Part shown: positions 36,301 through 46,210 of the stretch, piece after piece
Numbering within the stretch: position 1 is the stretch's first letter
How the letters are laid out: the number at the start of each line of letters is the position of its first letter
Assembly: GCA_958450365.1 (NCBI GenBank)
Contig: CAUEEP010000067.1
Coordinates: 248,001 to 312,000, forward strand
Source: Mesorhabditis belari
Lineage: Eukaryota > Nematoda > Chromadorea > Rhabditida > Rhabditidae
DNA: 64,000 nt
Reading direction: 5' to 3'
The notes under the pieces: generated by a model
The model's input: the letters and a program-made list of their open reading frames with translations, nothing else
Told to the model about the DNA's origin: nothing
The model's database searches: none
Translations under genes and position numbers: made by a program

Positions 36301-39300
36301 GTCGGCGACAAGCTTACAAATGTTCGAAGACACGCTTGGTGAGGGAGCGTTTGCCGTCGTTTACAAAGGCTTTCTTAAAGGAGTGCCACCTGTTGCAAAA
36401 ATCTATCCATCGCTTCAGGTAGATTTTTGTTGAGTTCGGAAATACCGTTTTCAAGTTCTCCTACTTTCTTTCAATGGAGGGAAATTCTGTGGCTGTAAAG
36501 ATGACCCGCGAACAGGCAACTGAGAAAGAAAAGTTTGTTTGAATAAACGAATTTGCATTGTTTTACTAGGTAAATAGCTTCTTTAATCATTTGAAGTCAA
36601 TAGTTTTTAAAAACAGCAAAACCTGCAGCAAAACCGGATTTGCAAAATCGACCCTGGATTTGGTTTTTAACCTAGTGCTATCCCTGTCTTGATCAAATAC
36701 CTTTGGAGTAGCTTATCTATTAGGTTGGCAAGTTATAAACGATCGTTTTTGGGTAGTGGCCTTTTTTGAATCTTTGAAAAATGTTTTATTTTAGAACTTT
36801 TTCAGGCATTTTAATGCAAGAGTTGAAAATATTCTATGTAAAATTACGCGTAGATTCTATGATTGCTTGTTGTTTTTCAGCTTAGGTTAATGTATTGTCT
36901 TAAAAAGCCAAAAATATGCATTAAGCGCAACACTATAGATGCCGCACACTGTACTTTATCAATAACACTCACTAGATAAATCATGAAAGAGATCAACAAC
37001 TGCCGTTGTTTGAAGATCACCGCATTCGCGCCAATCAAATAGAAAACGATGTAAACAAGCGTGATTCCAGTGCCAAGAAAGGTGTGCACGAGTTCAAAGG
37101 GATTCTGGGAGAGCACTCCTTCAAGTGTTCTAGAAACTGAGAAATTTGGAAAATTAGACATTAGGTTGGCAAGTTATAAACGATCGTTTTTGGGTAATGT
37201 GTTTTCTGAAAAAACGGCTTATCCAATCAAAAAACGGTTTGTTTCATTCAAAAGCCCTCTCCTTAATCTACAAGTTCAAAATCCTGGTTTCTAGCATTCA
37301 AAATCCTGGTTTCTAGCTAATATATTTTTGAGTGATTGCATACTTTTTAAAATAAAACGCTTCATCGATTACATAGTTTCCAAAAAATTTCAGAACAATC
37401 CGATCGATCGAACCGTTCTCTTTCTTTTAATCCTTTTTTTTCAAATCTTGCTTAAATTCAAATGAAAATGGATTAAATTAGCACAAAAGTGCATTTTGAG
37501 CCTAATTTGAAAATCAACCTTCCAAAGATTGGATTGTTCTGAAATTTTGGGAAAATTTATTTATTCATTTATTTATTTATTATTTATTAAAATTTATTCA
37601 ACATAAAACCATCAATTCATTCCGAATAATTTCCATTATTATTGACGACTTCTGCCCATTTTACAGGCAATTTGCGGATTCCTCTTTCGTAGTAGGATTT
37701 TGGTTTGTGTGTGAGACTCAAAAATCGAGGACTGGAGATGTCCCAGTTTGAGCACTTTCTTCAAAAGAAACCCATTTTAGTGTCATTAGAAGAGTTGTAG
37801 AGAATCAAAAATTAGGCTTATAGCCAAATTTCCAAAAAGATACACTTAGTAGTTTCGCTTAAAATGCAAGTTTTGTGAAAATTCGTAAATTTGGCATTTC
37901 TTGAAAACCAGTTTTTGAATCGTTCTGAAAATTTGGATACTTGATTTTTGATTCTCTACAACTTTTTCATTGACACCAAAATGGGTTTCTTTTGAAGAAA
38001 GTGCTCAAACTGTCACATATGACAATAGCCAGCAGTTTTCAATTCATCAACCCAATATATACAAAATCCGCAATAACGCCATCTTTTAGAGAAGAATTCC
38101 TGGAAGAAATCGAATTCATGAAACAACTCGAGTATCATCCGCACCTTTTATCGTTAGTTGCGTGCTCAACTGATCCAAAGTGTCCGCTTATTGTCACTGG
38201 GATTTGTGAACTCGGCGATTTGTTGAGTCTTGTGCGGAAGATCAATCCCAGTCAAGAAGGAGTGGTAATGGTGGGTTGCAAGAAACTAAAATTTCCTTAA
38301 AATTCAACGCATAACTCTCTTTATAAGTGGGTAAACCAAAAAAAACTACTTTTGAATATAATATTATTGTACTCTCAGTAGCATAAAAACGAATTATCTT
38401 AGAGCTAGCTTTATCCGATATTTTTGGAAGCCATTGGAAGCTTGACTCTCAACCATTCCGGGCTACCTCAAATCTACTTCAAATTTTCTGTGCTTAGAGT
38501 ATTGATAGCTAAAAAATTATAAACTTAACAGCCCAGCTCAGATTTAGCCTTTTTGCTCGGCCCCATCGGCGCACAATAAGATCCTATTTCATGCATGCCG
38601 CTAATATCTCGTTGGCTAAGTGGTTAGTGCTCTTGCGTCATAGGTAGCTCTTTTGGTATAGGTAACTGGTAGCTCTTTTGACGTGTTCGATCCCCCGTGC
38701 CGCTGTGTTCTTTGCTTTTTTGATTTTGTTTGTGTCAAATCGTTTTTTAATTAAACAAATTCATTATATGCATTTGAAATTTTGGTCTAACCAAAAGACC
38801 GTGAGGATACAAATCACGTTTTAGAAAAAAAACGAAAAGGATTTATTGATGCGTTATCGCTATTTTAAAATTATTGATAGTTATTGCTAGTTATTGATAG
38901 TTATTGCCATTTCAAATTATATCATTATAAAGATAATCAATTTGTTGAATTAAAAACCAATTTGACACAAAAAAGAAATAAACGAGCAAAAAGCAAATAA
39001 AGCAAGTAGCAAGCAAGCAGCGAGCAAGCAAAAAGCAAGCAGCAAGCAAGCAAAAAAGCAAAAGATGGCGGCACGGGAGATTGAACCGGTGCAGATTGAA
39101 CAAAAAGTTGAATATCTTTTTTTGCTTGAGAATTTAGGAAATGCTGATTACAGATTACAGATTGATTACAGATTCGGAATCACCGTGAAATTCTGCATCA
39201 GAAACACTGTTTCCAGCCAAACAGTGGGTCTGGTGGGGTTCCCTTGTGAGAGTTCAATAATATTATATTCAAAAGTTCTATTAGGTTGATGCATAAGTCT

Positions 39301-41988
39301 TTTCGTTCCTTTTCGTCTGCCGTTTCAAGCCAACAAATGCACCAATTAAACTACGGTTGATTTCATTAGAAAAACCAATTATTTTTCTGCAAAATAACAT
39401 TAAAGCGGGTTTAAAAATATTTTATGCCTGGATTTTCTTGAGAGTATGAAGTCGGGTAGTCAAAAAGGGCTAACTCGATGATGCGGTTTAGACACCTTAG
39501 CTAAAGAAAACCTATCTTCGTGTCAATAGATAAAAGACAGAGAAAAAAAAGTTTGATATTTCGCCAAAATTTCAGAGAAATTCATTCAGCCAATTTTTCC
39601 GTAGAGTTTTTTATAGATTTTTACGAAAAAGGCGTTTTTCACTCTCGAATTTGCTTGAAAGTGAACCGAAATTGACTTAAAAAGATGCAAATTGAACAAA
39701 AAAACACTTTTTTTATAGAGCAAACTATAGATTAATTGGTGAATTTGTTACTTTTTAACAGAAGTACGAAAAAAACGAAAAGACTTATGCATCAACCTAA
39801 TATAATAATAGGGTGGTGCAAAAGAAACTACCGTTGGGTATCAGCTCTCATTTATCAGAAACGAGCGATGCTAACGGCATTATTTTTTTTATGTTTTGTT
39901 CGCATATTTGTTTGCTATTTATTTCGACATTTCAATTTTTTGGTTGTTGTTTATTTTATTTTTAAATGCTTATATTTTTTATTTAGATCATGGTCGAGCA
40001 AAAGTTTATGCTACGAGCAGCATTACTGTTTAACTTCAAAATTGAAAAGTCTGCTGCCGAATCGCATCGTTGTCTCGCAAGGAACCAAAAGAGAAAAGAG
40101 GACCAAATTTGTAGAGAAAAGGAACCAAATTTGTAGAGAAAAGGAACCAAGTCTGCTGCCGAATCGCATCGTTCTCTCTGTGCTGCCTTCGGAGATGGCA
40201 GTTTGTCTCTCAGGCAGTGTCAGACTTGGTTTCAACGATTCCGAGAGGGAGACGAGACTTTGGAAGATTACGAGCACGGTTCGAGGCCAGAAGTCGTGAA
40301 CGAAGCCAAGCTGAGGGACGTTCTTCAGGCCGATCCATGCCAATCTGCTCGAAATCTTGCGAAAATATTCCATTGTGATCATGTCACCATCGAATGCCAT
40401 CTTTTTTTTGAATTTACTGTCAAATCGGCAGTTTCTTTTGCAATAGTTCTATAATAGATTTAAAAGTTTTTTGTTTACCCACTTATAATGAGAATTATGC
40501 TTTGAATTTTAAGGACAGCTTATTTCTTGTCACTCTGTATAATCTTGGCAATAGATTAATCGAAAACTAAACTTTAGGATGATTCCTTGGACTTTAATGA
40601 TCTGGTACCGGTGGCATGGCAAATCAGTGATGCTTTGGTAACTTTTTTAGAAATATTGTGTTGTAAACCTACCTGTAGACCTTCCTCTCGAGCAAAATGA
40701 TCGTTCATCGAGACGTGGCTGCCAGAAATATTCTTGTGACAAAGAAGAAAATGGCAAAGGTTTAGAAAAAGTCAGTGAGAGATTTAATTCAACCCTATTA
40801 GCTCTCTGACTTTGGCCTATGTCGATCGATAAAAGAAACTGATTTCTTCAAGTCTTATGGAGAGAAATTGCCAATCAAATGGATGGCGCCCGAGTCGATC
40901 GAATCGGCTTGTTTCTCGACAAAGAGCGATGTGTAAGTAAATGGAGAAAGTGAAACATTGAAAGATTCTAGATCAGTTAGAGAATTTAATCAAGGTGTGG
41001 CGAATTGCCACTGCTCTGCATTTAGTCAAAATTCAATACACAAGTTAAAATTCAAAGTTGATGGATAAACTACCGTAATCAGCCACTAGACGATATTCAG
41101 TTTTCCGTTTGTCGTAGCTTGTCTACTTAAAAACCCATTATTTAAGCTTTGTTTTGAGTCAGTTGTGGGCTCCTTTTTCACACGCAAGTGTTGAAGTAAT
41201 TGTGATAGTGTCAGGTTGCTCCAGTTTGAAGTTTGCCCTTATTTGGAACCATTTTGGAACCATATTGGAAGGAACCTTATTCGAGCCACATTGGAACCAC
41301 ATTGGAACCATATTGGAACCATATTGGAACCACATTCGAACCATTTTGGAACCATATTGGAACCATTACTATTTAATAAGGGAAAGTTTTGATAAATTGT
41401 GCGTTTTCAAGACATCTACCATTGAACCACACCGAGATACGGTCTCACAAGAAATTAAAAAAGATCAAAGTATAGATATATTTCTTACACAAAGTTTAAA
41501 TTCAAATTTTTCATTTATGCAAATCTTGAGATGGAGATCAAGCTCAAGGAGTAATAAGTCGATTTCCAGCTGGTCTTTTGGAATTCTTCTCTTCGAAATG
41601 TATTCCTTTGGTGAAACGCCCTATATGTCAATGGATCCCACTGATGTTTTATCGTTTCTGGAAGATGGAAACAGATTAGAACTTTCAGAATCAACTCCGA
41701 AATTGATGTATTTTAACGGTTACAATAGAATCATTTCACTATTGATTGCAGAAGTTCTCTCATCGAGAGTTGTTGGTTGGAGGAACCGACAGAACGTCCG
41801 GATTTCTCGCACCTTCAAAAGCAATTCTATCAAGAGATGGAATCGAATTCCGAAAAATATGGATATCTTCAGTTCAGGTATTGAAAATCTTATTTGGTTC
41901 TAATAGGTTTTTTAGCAAAAACTACTATCGTCAAGAACCAGTCAGTGATTTGGATTCAAGCAAGCCGCAAATGGATTTCCATTTCTGA
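27356..41988 (+). CDS. Receptor tyrosine kinase, 29 exons
   Basis: Exons: 27356-27545, 28587-28657, 29003-29107, 29168-29223, 29330-29469, 31995-32179, 32304-32361, 32684-32826, 32992-33144, 33368-33524, 33694-33773, 33814-33899, 34092-34255, 34412-34509, 34582-34673, 34724-34878, 34957-35073, 35155-35257, 35301-35367, 35612-35808, 36277-36418, 36456-36532, 38090-38264, 40578-40637, 40679-40759, 40802-40932, 41570-41707, 41752-41877, 41916-41988. All phases agree: 3420 nt, about 1139 residues. Signal peptide MVFLFILLLTTALN, a Pro/Thr-rich stretch, a Cys-containing ectodomain of about 750 residues without a sure domain, a Fn3-like VSWEPPENGS, then the membrane segment WYWLGPLIGLLAMTPFFYIG near residue 785. 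The kinase domain has LGEGAFAVVYKG, NSVAVKM, IVHRDVAARN, LSDFGL, PIKWMAPES and SCWLEEPTERPDF, so catalytic Lys, HRD and DFG are all present. Resembles nematode-expanded RTKs; ligand unknown. Exon 22 could instead start at 36480. Confidence 0.85.
28643..28775. repeat. 31-bp tandem repeat containing the exon 2 donor site
   Basis: The end of kinase exon 2 plus its donor (TTTGCAG|GTGAAAAGATGTG) is repeated downstream as TTTGTAGGTGAAAAGATGTG and TTTGAAGGTGAAAAGATGTG at 31-bp spacing. Four donor-like GTGAAAAG sites follow each other. Confidence 0.85.
29463..29852. repeat. 21-bp minisatellite containing the exon 5 donor site, about 18 copies
   Basis: The exon 5 end GTGAATG|GTAAGTAGAAG is followed by head-to-tail copies of GTAAGTAGAAGAATGRGAATG. 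Each unit contains a donor-like ATG|GTAAGT. The 138- and 158-residue frames across it are products of a unit divisible by three. In the exon's own frame each unit has a TAG stop. Confidence 0.95.
29999..30066 (-). repeat. tRNA-like SINE fragment
   Basis: The minus strand reads TGACCTGGTGC...GGTTAGTCGGGAAGTCAAGGGTTCAATCCCGCCGG. The last part is a good B-box in a T-arm-like hairpin. The A-box half is degenerate. In kinase intron 5. Confidence 0.45.
30067..30900. other. Kinase intron 5, AT-rich repeats
   Basis: A direct repeat of about 70 bp (30475-30545 and 30628-30700, AAATGGATATGGACTAGAAT and similar) is the only structure seen. ORFs here lack motifs. Confidence 0.5.
30912..31240. repeat. 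13-bp minisatellite GATGGAGCAAGAG, about 25 copies
   Basis: Head-to-tail copies of a purine-rich 13-bp unit, with a few GATAGAG variants, in kinase intron 5. Because 13 is not divisible by three, all frames cycle through the same phrase and stay open on both strands. These are not genes. Confidence 0.95.
31241..31994. other. Rest of kinase intron 5
   Basis: Includes a B-box-like GGTTCGAATTCCC at about 31422 and a stretch near 31540-31600 recalling a tRNA A-box on the minus strand (GGTCTAGAGGTAAGTCGGTG), perhaps a SINE pair. No exon recognised. Confidence 0.35.
34311..34430. repeat. 23-bp tandem repeat containing the exon 14 acceptor
   Basis: Five copies of CTTTAGATGAAAATTTGTACAAT-like units. 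The last copy is the real start of exon 14 (TTTAG|ATGAAAACTTG at 34412). Each earlier unit carries a potential TTTAG|AT acceptor. A short TATTGAGTC repeat (34912-34945) also precedes the exon 17 acceptor. Confidence 0.85.
36720..37162. mobile_element. Captured exon of four-TM paralog 3 between two mariner ends
   Basis: Two direct copies of TTAGGTTGGCAAGTTATAAA start at 36720 (after a TA) and 37161. Between them, 36962-37152 is an ungapped copy of 18033-18223, which is exon 4 of paralog 3 with parts of both introns. I count four mismatches in 191 bp. The copy lies antisense in intron 22 of the kinase gene. The ORF across it is not a gene by itself. Confidence 0.85.
37161..37700 (-). pseudogene. 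Mariner remnant with transposase C-terminus
   Basis: It begins with the mariner-type end at 37161. On the minus strand 37617-37690 reads SYYERGIRKLPVKWAEVV then a stop, the conserved C-terminal motif of mariner transposases. The catalytic core is missing. It is in kinase intron 22. Confidence 0.65.
37720..38060. repeat. Dispersed MITE copy ending just before kinase exon 23
   Basis: 37931-38060 matches 240-370, ending TCAATTCATCAACCCAATAT. Its right end is only about 30 bp before the exon 23 acceptor (CATCTTTTAG at 38089). The phrase TTGATTTTTGATTCTC/GAGAATCAAAAATTA near 37800-37950 shows inverted arms. Confidence 0.6.
38608..39092. repeat. tRNA-like SINE pair, inverted
   Basis: 38611-38702 has an A-box-like GTTGGCTAAGTGGTTAGTGC and a B-box-like GTGTTCGATCCCCCGTGCCG with an insertion between. 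39066-39092 carries the complement of the same end (GGCGGCACGGGAGATTGAAC). TTTGTGTCAAAT also recurs inverted at 38950. A CAAGCAGCAAGCAAGC array lies between (39003-39058). All in kinase intron 23. Confidence 0.55.
39281..39800. mobile_element. 520-bp mariner-type MITE
   Basis: Ends TTAGGTTGATGCATAAGTCT at 39281 and its complement ending at 39800, with TA on both sides (39279-39280, 39801-39802). No transposase motif inside. Kinase intron 23. Confidence 0.9.
39811..40449 (+). mobile_element. Deleted mariner with transposase N-terminus
   Basis: Left end GGGTGGTGCAAAAGAAACTA and a diverged right end TAGTTTCTTTTGCA-like (GGCAGTTTCTTTTGCAATAG). An ATG at about 39990 opens MVEQKFMLRAALLFNFKIEK. 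LSLRQCQTWFQRFREGDETL and DHVTIECHL follow in a nearby frame, the DNA-binding half. A tandem insertion (GGAACCAAATTTGTAGAGAA repeats) separates the two. The catalytic half is gone. It sits 8 bp from the MITE at 39281-39800. Confidence 0.8.
41240..41372. repeat. 12-bp tandem repeat GGAACCATATTG
   Basis: About ten copies of GGAACCATATTG/GGAACCACATTG in kinase intron 26. It explains part of the 249-residue ORF that overlaps exon 27 in the wrong frame upstream. Confidence 0.85.
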
Positions 41989-43200
41989 ATTTCGCTGTTT
42001 GTCGTTTGCTAAAGGTATTAAAGGGCGGTAATAATCGTGGCCGATTCTGACTAAAAACTTTTTTTTTGGAGAAAATTCATTTATTTCGTGTTTATTTGTT
42101 AGATTTATTGCTAAAAATGATAAAAATGAATTGGTAAAGTGAATTTTAGCACAAAATAGAGTTTATTCACATTGATCGTGATCTCGAAGCCCAAGTATCT
42201 TCTGGTAGAATTCGAAGAACCAAAATTGCTTCTTCAACATCGTCACCTTTGTGGTCGGGCACCTGGTGATATAGCAGAATTCTGTATCAGCTATGCAATC
42301 ATTTAATCAAAAAAGTCAAGCTCAACGTTGGCTCAATCAACTCTTAACTCAAAATCGTCATGATTTTCGGCATATGGCCTGTCGGCATATGGCTATTTTG
42401 TTCTAATAGGTTTTTCAGCAAAAACTACTATCGTCAAGAACCAGTCAGTGATTTGGATTCAAGCAAGCCGCAACTGGATTTCCATTTCTGAATTTCGATG
42501 TTTGTCGTTTGCTAAAGGTATTAAAGGGCGGTAATAATCGTGGCCGATTCTGACTAAAAACTTTTTTTTTGGAGAAAATTCATTTATTTCTTGTTTATTT
42601 GCTAGATTTATTGCTAGAAATGATAAAATTAATTGGGAAAATTAATGTTAGCACAAAAAGAGAGTTTATTCACATTTCGCGTGACCACCCTTTTAGGGCT
42701 TTTTTTCTGAATTTGTATTTTCTTTGAAATCTTGAATCCGAGCAAGCCTCCCGATACAACCTGTGCACTTTTTTTGCGCCTTGATACAAGCCTCTTATCA
42801 ACTACATCACCGGGAATCTTTTAGGCGAGTGTGGGGACGCCTCAAATAAACCAAATATCTTGTTTTGAAAGGCCAGAGTTCATGCGTTTCTCTAGTGAGT
42901 GCTGAAACATTGGGTGAAATTCACCCAGCATTTCGTGGTCGTGTTGCAAATGGTAAACTTAAAGTCGAAGTTTAAACTAAAATACTCTCATAGCTTATCT
43001 TAAAGGAGGGAAGGGTAATAATCGTTACCGATTCTCACTACAGACTTTTTTTTTCGAGAAAATTCATTTATTTTGTGTTTGTTTCTTAGATTTATTGCTA
43101 GAAATGATAAAAATAAATTCGCAAAATGAATTTGAGCTCAAAATAGAGTTTGTTCACATTTCGCGTCGCCAACATTTTGAGAGCTTTTTTTCTGGATTTT
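41899..43200 (+). repeat. Triplicated 3' end of the kinase gene
   Basis: The last kinase exon with its acceptor and about 170 bp of 3' flank (41899-42170) recurs at 42408-42670. The copied exon still reads KNYYRQEPVSDLDSSKPQ to the stop with one change visible. A third, more diverged copy of the flank (GGTAATAATCG...AGAGTTTGTTCACATTTCGCG) lies at 43012-43180. Between copies 2 and 3, 42870-42955 looks like an isolated exon but I cannot place it. Confidence 0.75.
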
Positions 43201-43239
43201 TGATTTTCTTTTGGTCTTAAAGATCGTGACCTCAAAACC

Positions 43240-44070
43240 CAAGTAAGTTGTCAACGTACAAAGAATCAATCAACAATTGTTTGATCCACTACTGGTTGCA
43301 CTCGTTTGCAGTTGCGGCCAGGCTAAATTTAGCAGTTTGACGAAACTTGGACTTTAAAATATGAATAACTTTAGGAATCGTACTACTAGAGTTTTTTCTT
43401 TGAAAGCCCTACCGATCAAGATTCATATTTTTGTGTATATCGTAGAACAAACCGTCTCCGGAGTGAGATCGATCCATCCCGGTTTGCATGCGCAAATGTA
43501 AACTCCATCGTTGCAATCGTTCACGCTTTTCGTTTCTATGAGTTTATTAAATTGTATCCGATATAAAGCAAACCTTTTAGAACTGAAAAAAGAACAATCA
43601 ATAGCCTCAAAGTTTTGAATAACATCTAAATGTTGAATCTTGATTGGGAAAAAGGAAATAAAATGATTTTGAGAGGCAATGTTGATTTTCTCTTTAAATC
43701 TTTCACAAATCAAGGCCAATTATTTGATTGAATCCCTTGTTTCCGCAAATTTTTATTTTCCCCGGTTTAAATGATACAAATTGTTGACATGCTGAACTTT
43801 CTTGTAAACGATTTTACATTTGCGCATGTAAACCGGGAACGATTGATCTCACTCCGGAGTTTGTTCTACGATATACACAAAAATCTGAATCTTGATCGGT
43901 AGGGCTTTCAAAGAAAAAACTTAGTAGTACGATTCCTAAAGTTATTCATATTTTAAAGTTCAAATTTTGTCAAACTGCTAAATTTAGCCTGGCCGCAACT
44001 GCAAACGAGTGCAACCAGTAATGGATCAAGCAATTGTTGATTGATTCTTTGTACGTTGACAACTTTATCC
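43240..44070. repeat. Inverted repeat carrying an EGF-like exon
   Basis: 43240-43505 and 43815-44070 are inverted copies (for example CGTAGAACAAACCGTCTCCG against CTCCGGAGTTTGTTCTACGA). The left arm on the minus strand has an open exon; the right arm copy is decayed. Confidence 0.8.
43470..43536 (-). CDS. Isolated EGF-like exon
   Basis: With the minus-strand acceptor ACTCATAG before it and a donor GTTTGT after it, this exon reads VNDCNDGVYICACKPGWIDL, matching the C-terminal half of an EGF module (C-x8-C-x-C). I could not connect it to other exons. The signal-peptide exon at 46370 is upstream on the same strand, but a link is only a guess. It may be a fragment of a duplicated gene. Confidence 0.4.
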
Positions 44071-44289
44071 CTGGCTTTGTCAAAATTCTGCATTGAATTG
44101 AATACATAAAAATGTCCGCTTATTTTCTTGATCCTTGGAGCGCCACTTCTGCATCAGCTGTTAGATCAGTCCCACGCTTTCTGAAATTTTTTTTGGCTTT
44201 ACAATTTTAGTTTGAGTTGAAGCAGGATCTACCTTCAATGCTTCTACTACAATAATGGTAGTACTGCCAGGCCAAACCAGTTCAGAAGC

Positions 44290-45634
44290 TACCGTAAATA
44301 CTGTAATTGGACCCCCCTCTAATAGTACCCCACCCTAGAGGGGGAGGGAAAAAATAATACCCCACCCCCACCTAACGCGTAATTACAAACAACGCTTTTA
44401 AAGCGGAAAATTTTCAGGTATTTTCAGAAATCGTTTGTATTTTTAATTTTATTCCATAAATTTGGGGTGGCTACTTTGCGCCAAAGTTTTTTGCGCAGCT
44501 CGCCATAACTTCCTTCTAAGTGGGCCAATCTTTATTATTGTAGATCTCAACAAGTGCAACAAAGTAACATCAAAATCATAAAGAAGACTTAGAAGACTTG
44601 AACCACTTAGAAGCCACTTGAACTCGGAGGGGATTGATATCGGTTTGGCTGAATGGATACGGGATCGTCGAGCCGAAAAGAAACGGGTGACACGCCGAAT
44701 TATCTGGAATGAAGCGGCTAATCGATTCGAAAAAGCTGAAATTTCTTTCAAAAGAAGCCATGGCTGGATGGAGTCGTTCTTGAGGCGTCACCAACTTTCT
44801 TTGAGGGCACCAACAACAACTTGTCAAAAGCTGTCGAGCGAATTTGAGAGGCTATCGTCGAGCACATTCTGAGGCTGAACAAGACAATCAAAGAAGGCGA
44901 CTACAAGCCCATTGTTGCTTGCGATGAGACGGCGGTTTGGCTGGATGCTTCGATGAGCAAGTGCACCGAAGCGGTTGGGGCCAAAGAAGATCGTGTTCTC
45001 ACCCGCGGCTACGACAAGATGAATATATCCGTGATGCTCACTGCTCGTTCCGATGGGAAAAAGTTACGCCCTTTTGTCGTGGTGCCTCGGAAAACGATGA
45101 ACGAAAAAAATCGAGACAAAGTTCCAATCAAAGTTATTGCTCTGTTGGAAAGAGAAGAAAAGCAAGTGCTTCGATAATGAGATCACGGCGGAATACTCGT
45201 AACGCTCTTCCGGTGGACTTATCTTTAATTATTATCTTTAATCTATTGTACAGGCGATGAGAAATGCTCGGACAGAGACAGAAATCAAGGACCTCTTGGA
45301 GCCGCTCGCATCGACGGGATTTCAAGGACATCGAGGAATTGATGATCAAGAAAATGATAAATTCATTGATTCGGATGTTTCTATTGATTTCGCTTGTTAG
45401 TTGTTTTTGTTTCGTTTTGCTGTTAAATTTTCAAATGGCTAAAACCAATAAAAACTAAAGAAAAAGTCTGCTTTTGAACAAATTATTTGAATGTATCCTG
45501 ATTTGGCAACTCGAATAGTGGTGTAAAATAGTAACCCACCCTCTAATAGTGCCCCACCCTCTAATAGTACCCCACCCTAGAGGGGGAGGGAAAAAATAGT
45601 ACCCCATGGGGTCCAATTACAGTATTTACGGTAG
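44290..45634 (+). mobile_element. Pogo-like DNA transposon
   Basis: The left end ACCGTAAATACTGTAATTGG and right end CCAATTACAGTATTTACGGT are inverted, with long subterminal repeats (CTCTAATAGTACCCCACCCT, AGAGGGGGAGGGAAAAAATA) on both sides. It encloses a CENP-B/DDE_1 type transposase relic. A piece of the TTGCGCAA foldback MITE is nested at about 44463-44600. The ends match the short foldbacks at 3391 and 6130, which are therefore likely deletion derivatives of this family. Confidence 0.85.
44618..45176 (+). pseudogene. Pogo-family (DDE_1) transposase, frameshifted
   Basis: The first frame has a CENP-B-type DNA-binding motif, FKRSHGWMESFLRRHQLSLR. A shift near 44855 moves to a second frame reading IVACDETAVWLDASM (first catalytic Asp), then RGYDKMNISVMLTARSDGKK and LRPFVVVPRKT, ending KQVLR stop. 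Later catalytic residues and the C-terminal part are missing or lost; the remaining 45180-45460 has only decayed coding. The family cuts and pastes DNA at TA sites. This copy is not functional. Confidence 0.8.
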
Positions 45635-45745
45635 GTACATGCCTGATTTCTAAGAAAACACAAGTAAAACCTGTAGGTTTCGTCACACATGGCTTTGTAA
45701 TTTTTACGGGGCAGGAAACTAGATCCAACTAGACTTCTAAAAGTT

Positions 45746-46210
45746 ACAAGGGAAGCGCACCAACTTAAGATGAGCTTCTGAATCGAGCATTTGATGCAGA
45801 ATTCTACGCCGATTCCGAAGCTGCTTCCGTTCTTGCAAAATGGTTTTCTATCAAAAGTTATAGAAAATTTTAAATTTGTAGTTAAAAATGAAAGTTTCCT
45901 CGCCGAAATGGGATCTCCTCATATAGTGGGCTTCTTCAGTGCCAGTCAAAGGTGGATTGGTGTCACAGCGGGTAGAGGGGCTTCTATACAAAACGATTTC
46001 TTCATTTTTCTTGCTTGGGTTCAATTCCAACCTTTGTTTTTTTCTTAGGAAAATTTCATTTTTGGCTACAAATTTAAAAGACTTATAATTTTTGATAGAG
46101 AGCCATTTTGCAAAAACGGAAAGCAGATTCGGAATCGGCGTGGAATTTGACATCGAATGGTCTGAGTCTCGATCCAAAAGCTCATCTTAAACTGGTGCAC
46201 TTCCCTTGTT
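45746..46210. mobile_element. 465-bp TIR element, AAGGGAAG ends
   Basis: The left end ACAAGGGAAGCGCACCAACT TAAGATGAGCTT is inverted at the right as AAGCTCATCTTAAACTGGTG CACTTCCCTTGT. TATAGAAAATTTTAAATTTG also pairs inside. The two ORFs on opposite strands are arms of the palindrome. The terminal AAGGGAAGT is shared with 21845-22469, so both may use the same transposase. Confidence 0.8.

Noticed and set aside
36877..37161. 95-residue membrane ORF as a separate gene
   Set aside because: It is a copied single exon of paralog 3 plus intron sequence, without start or other exons.
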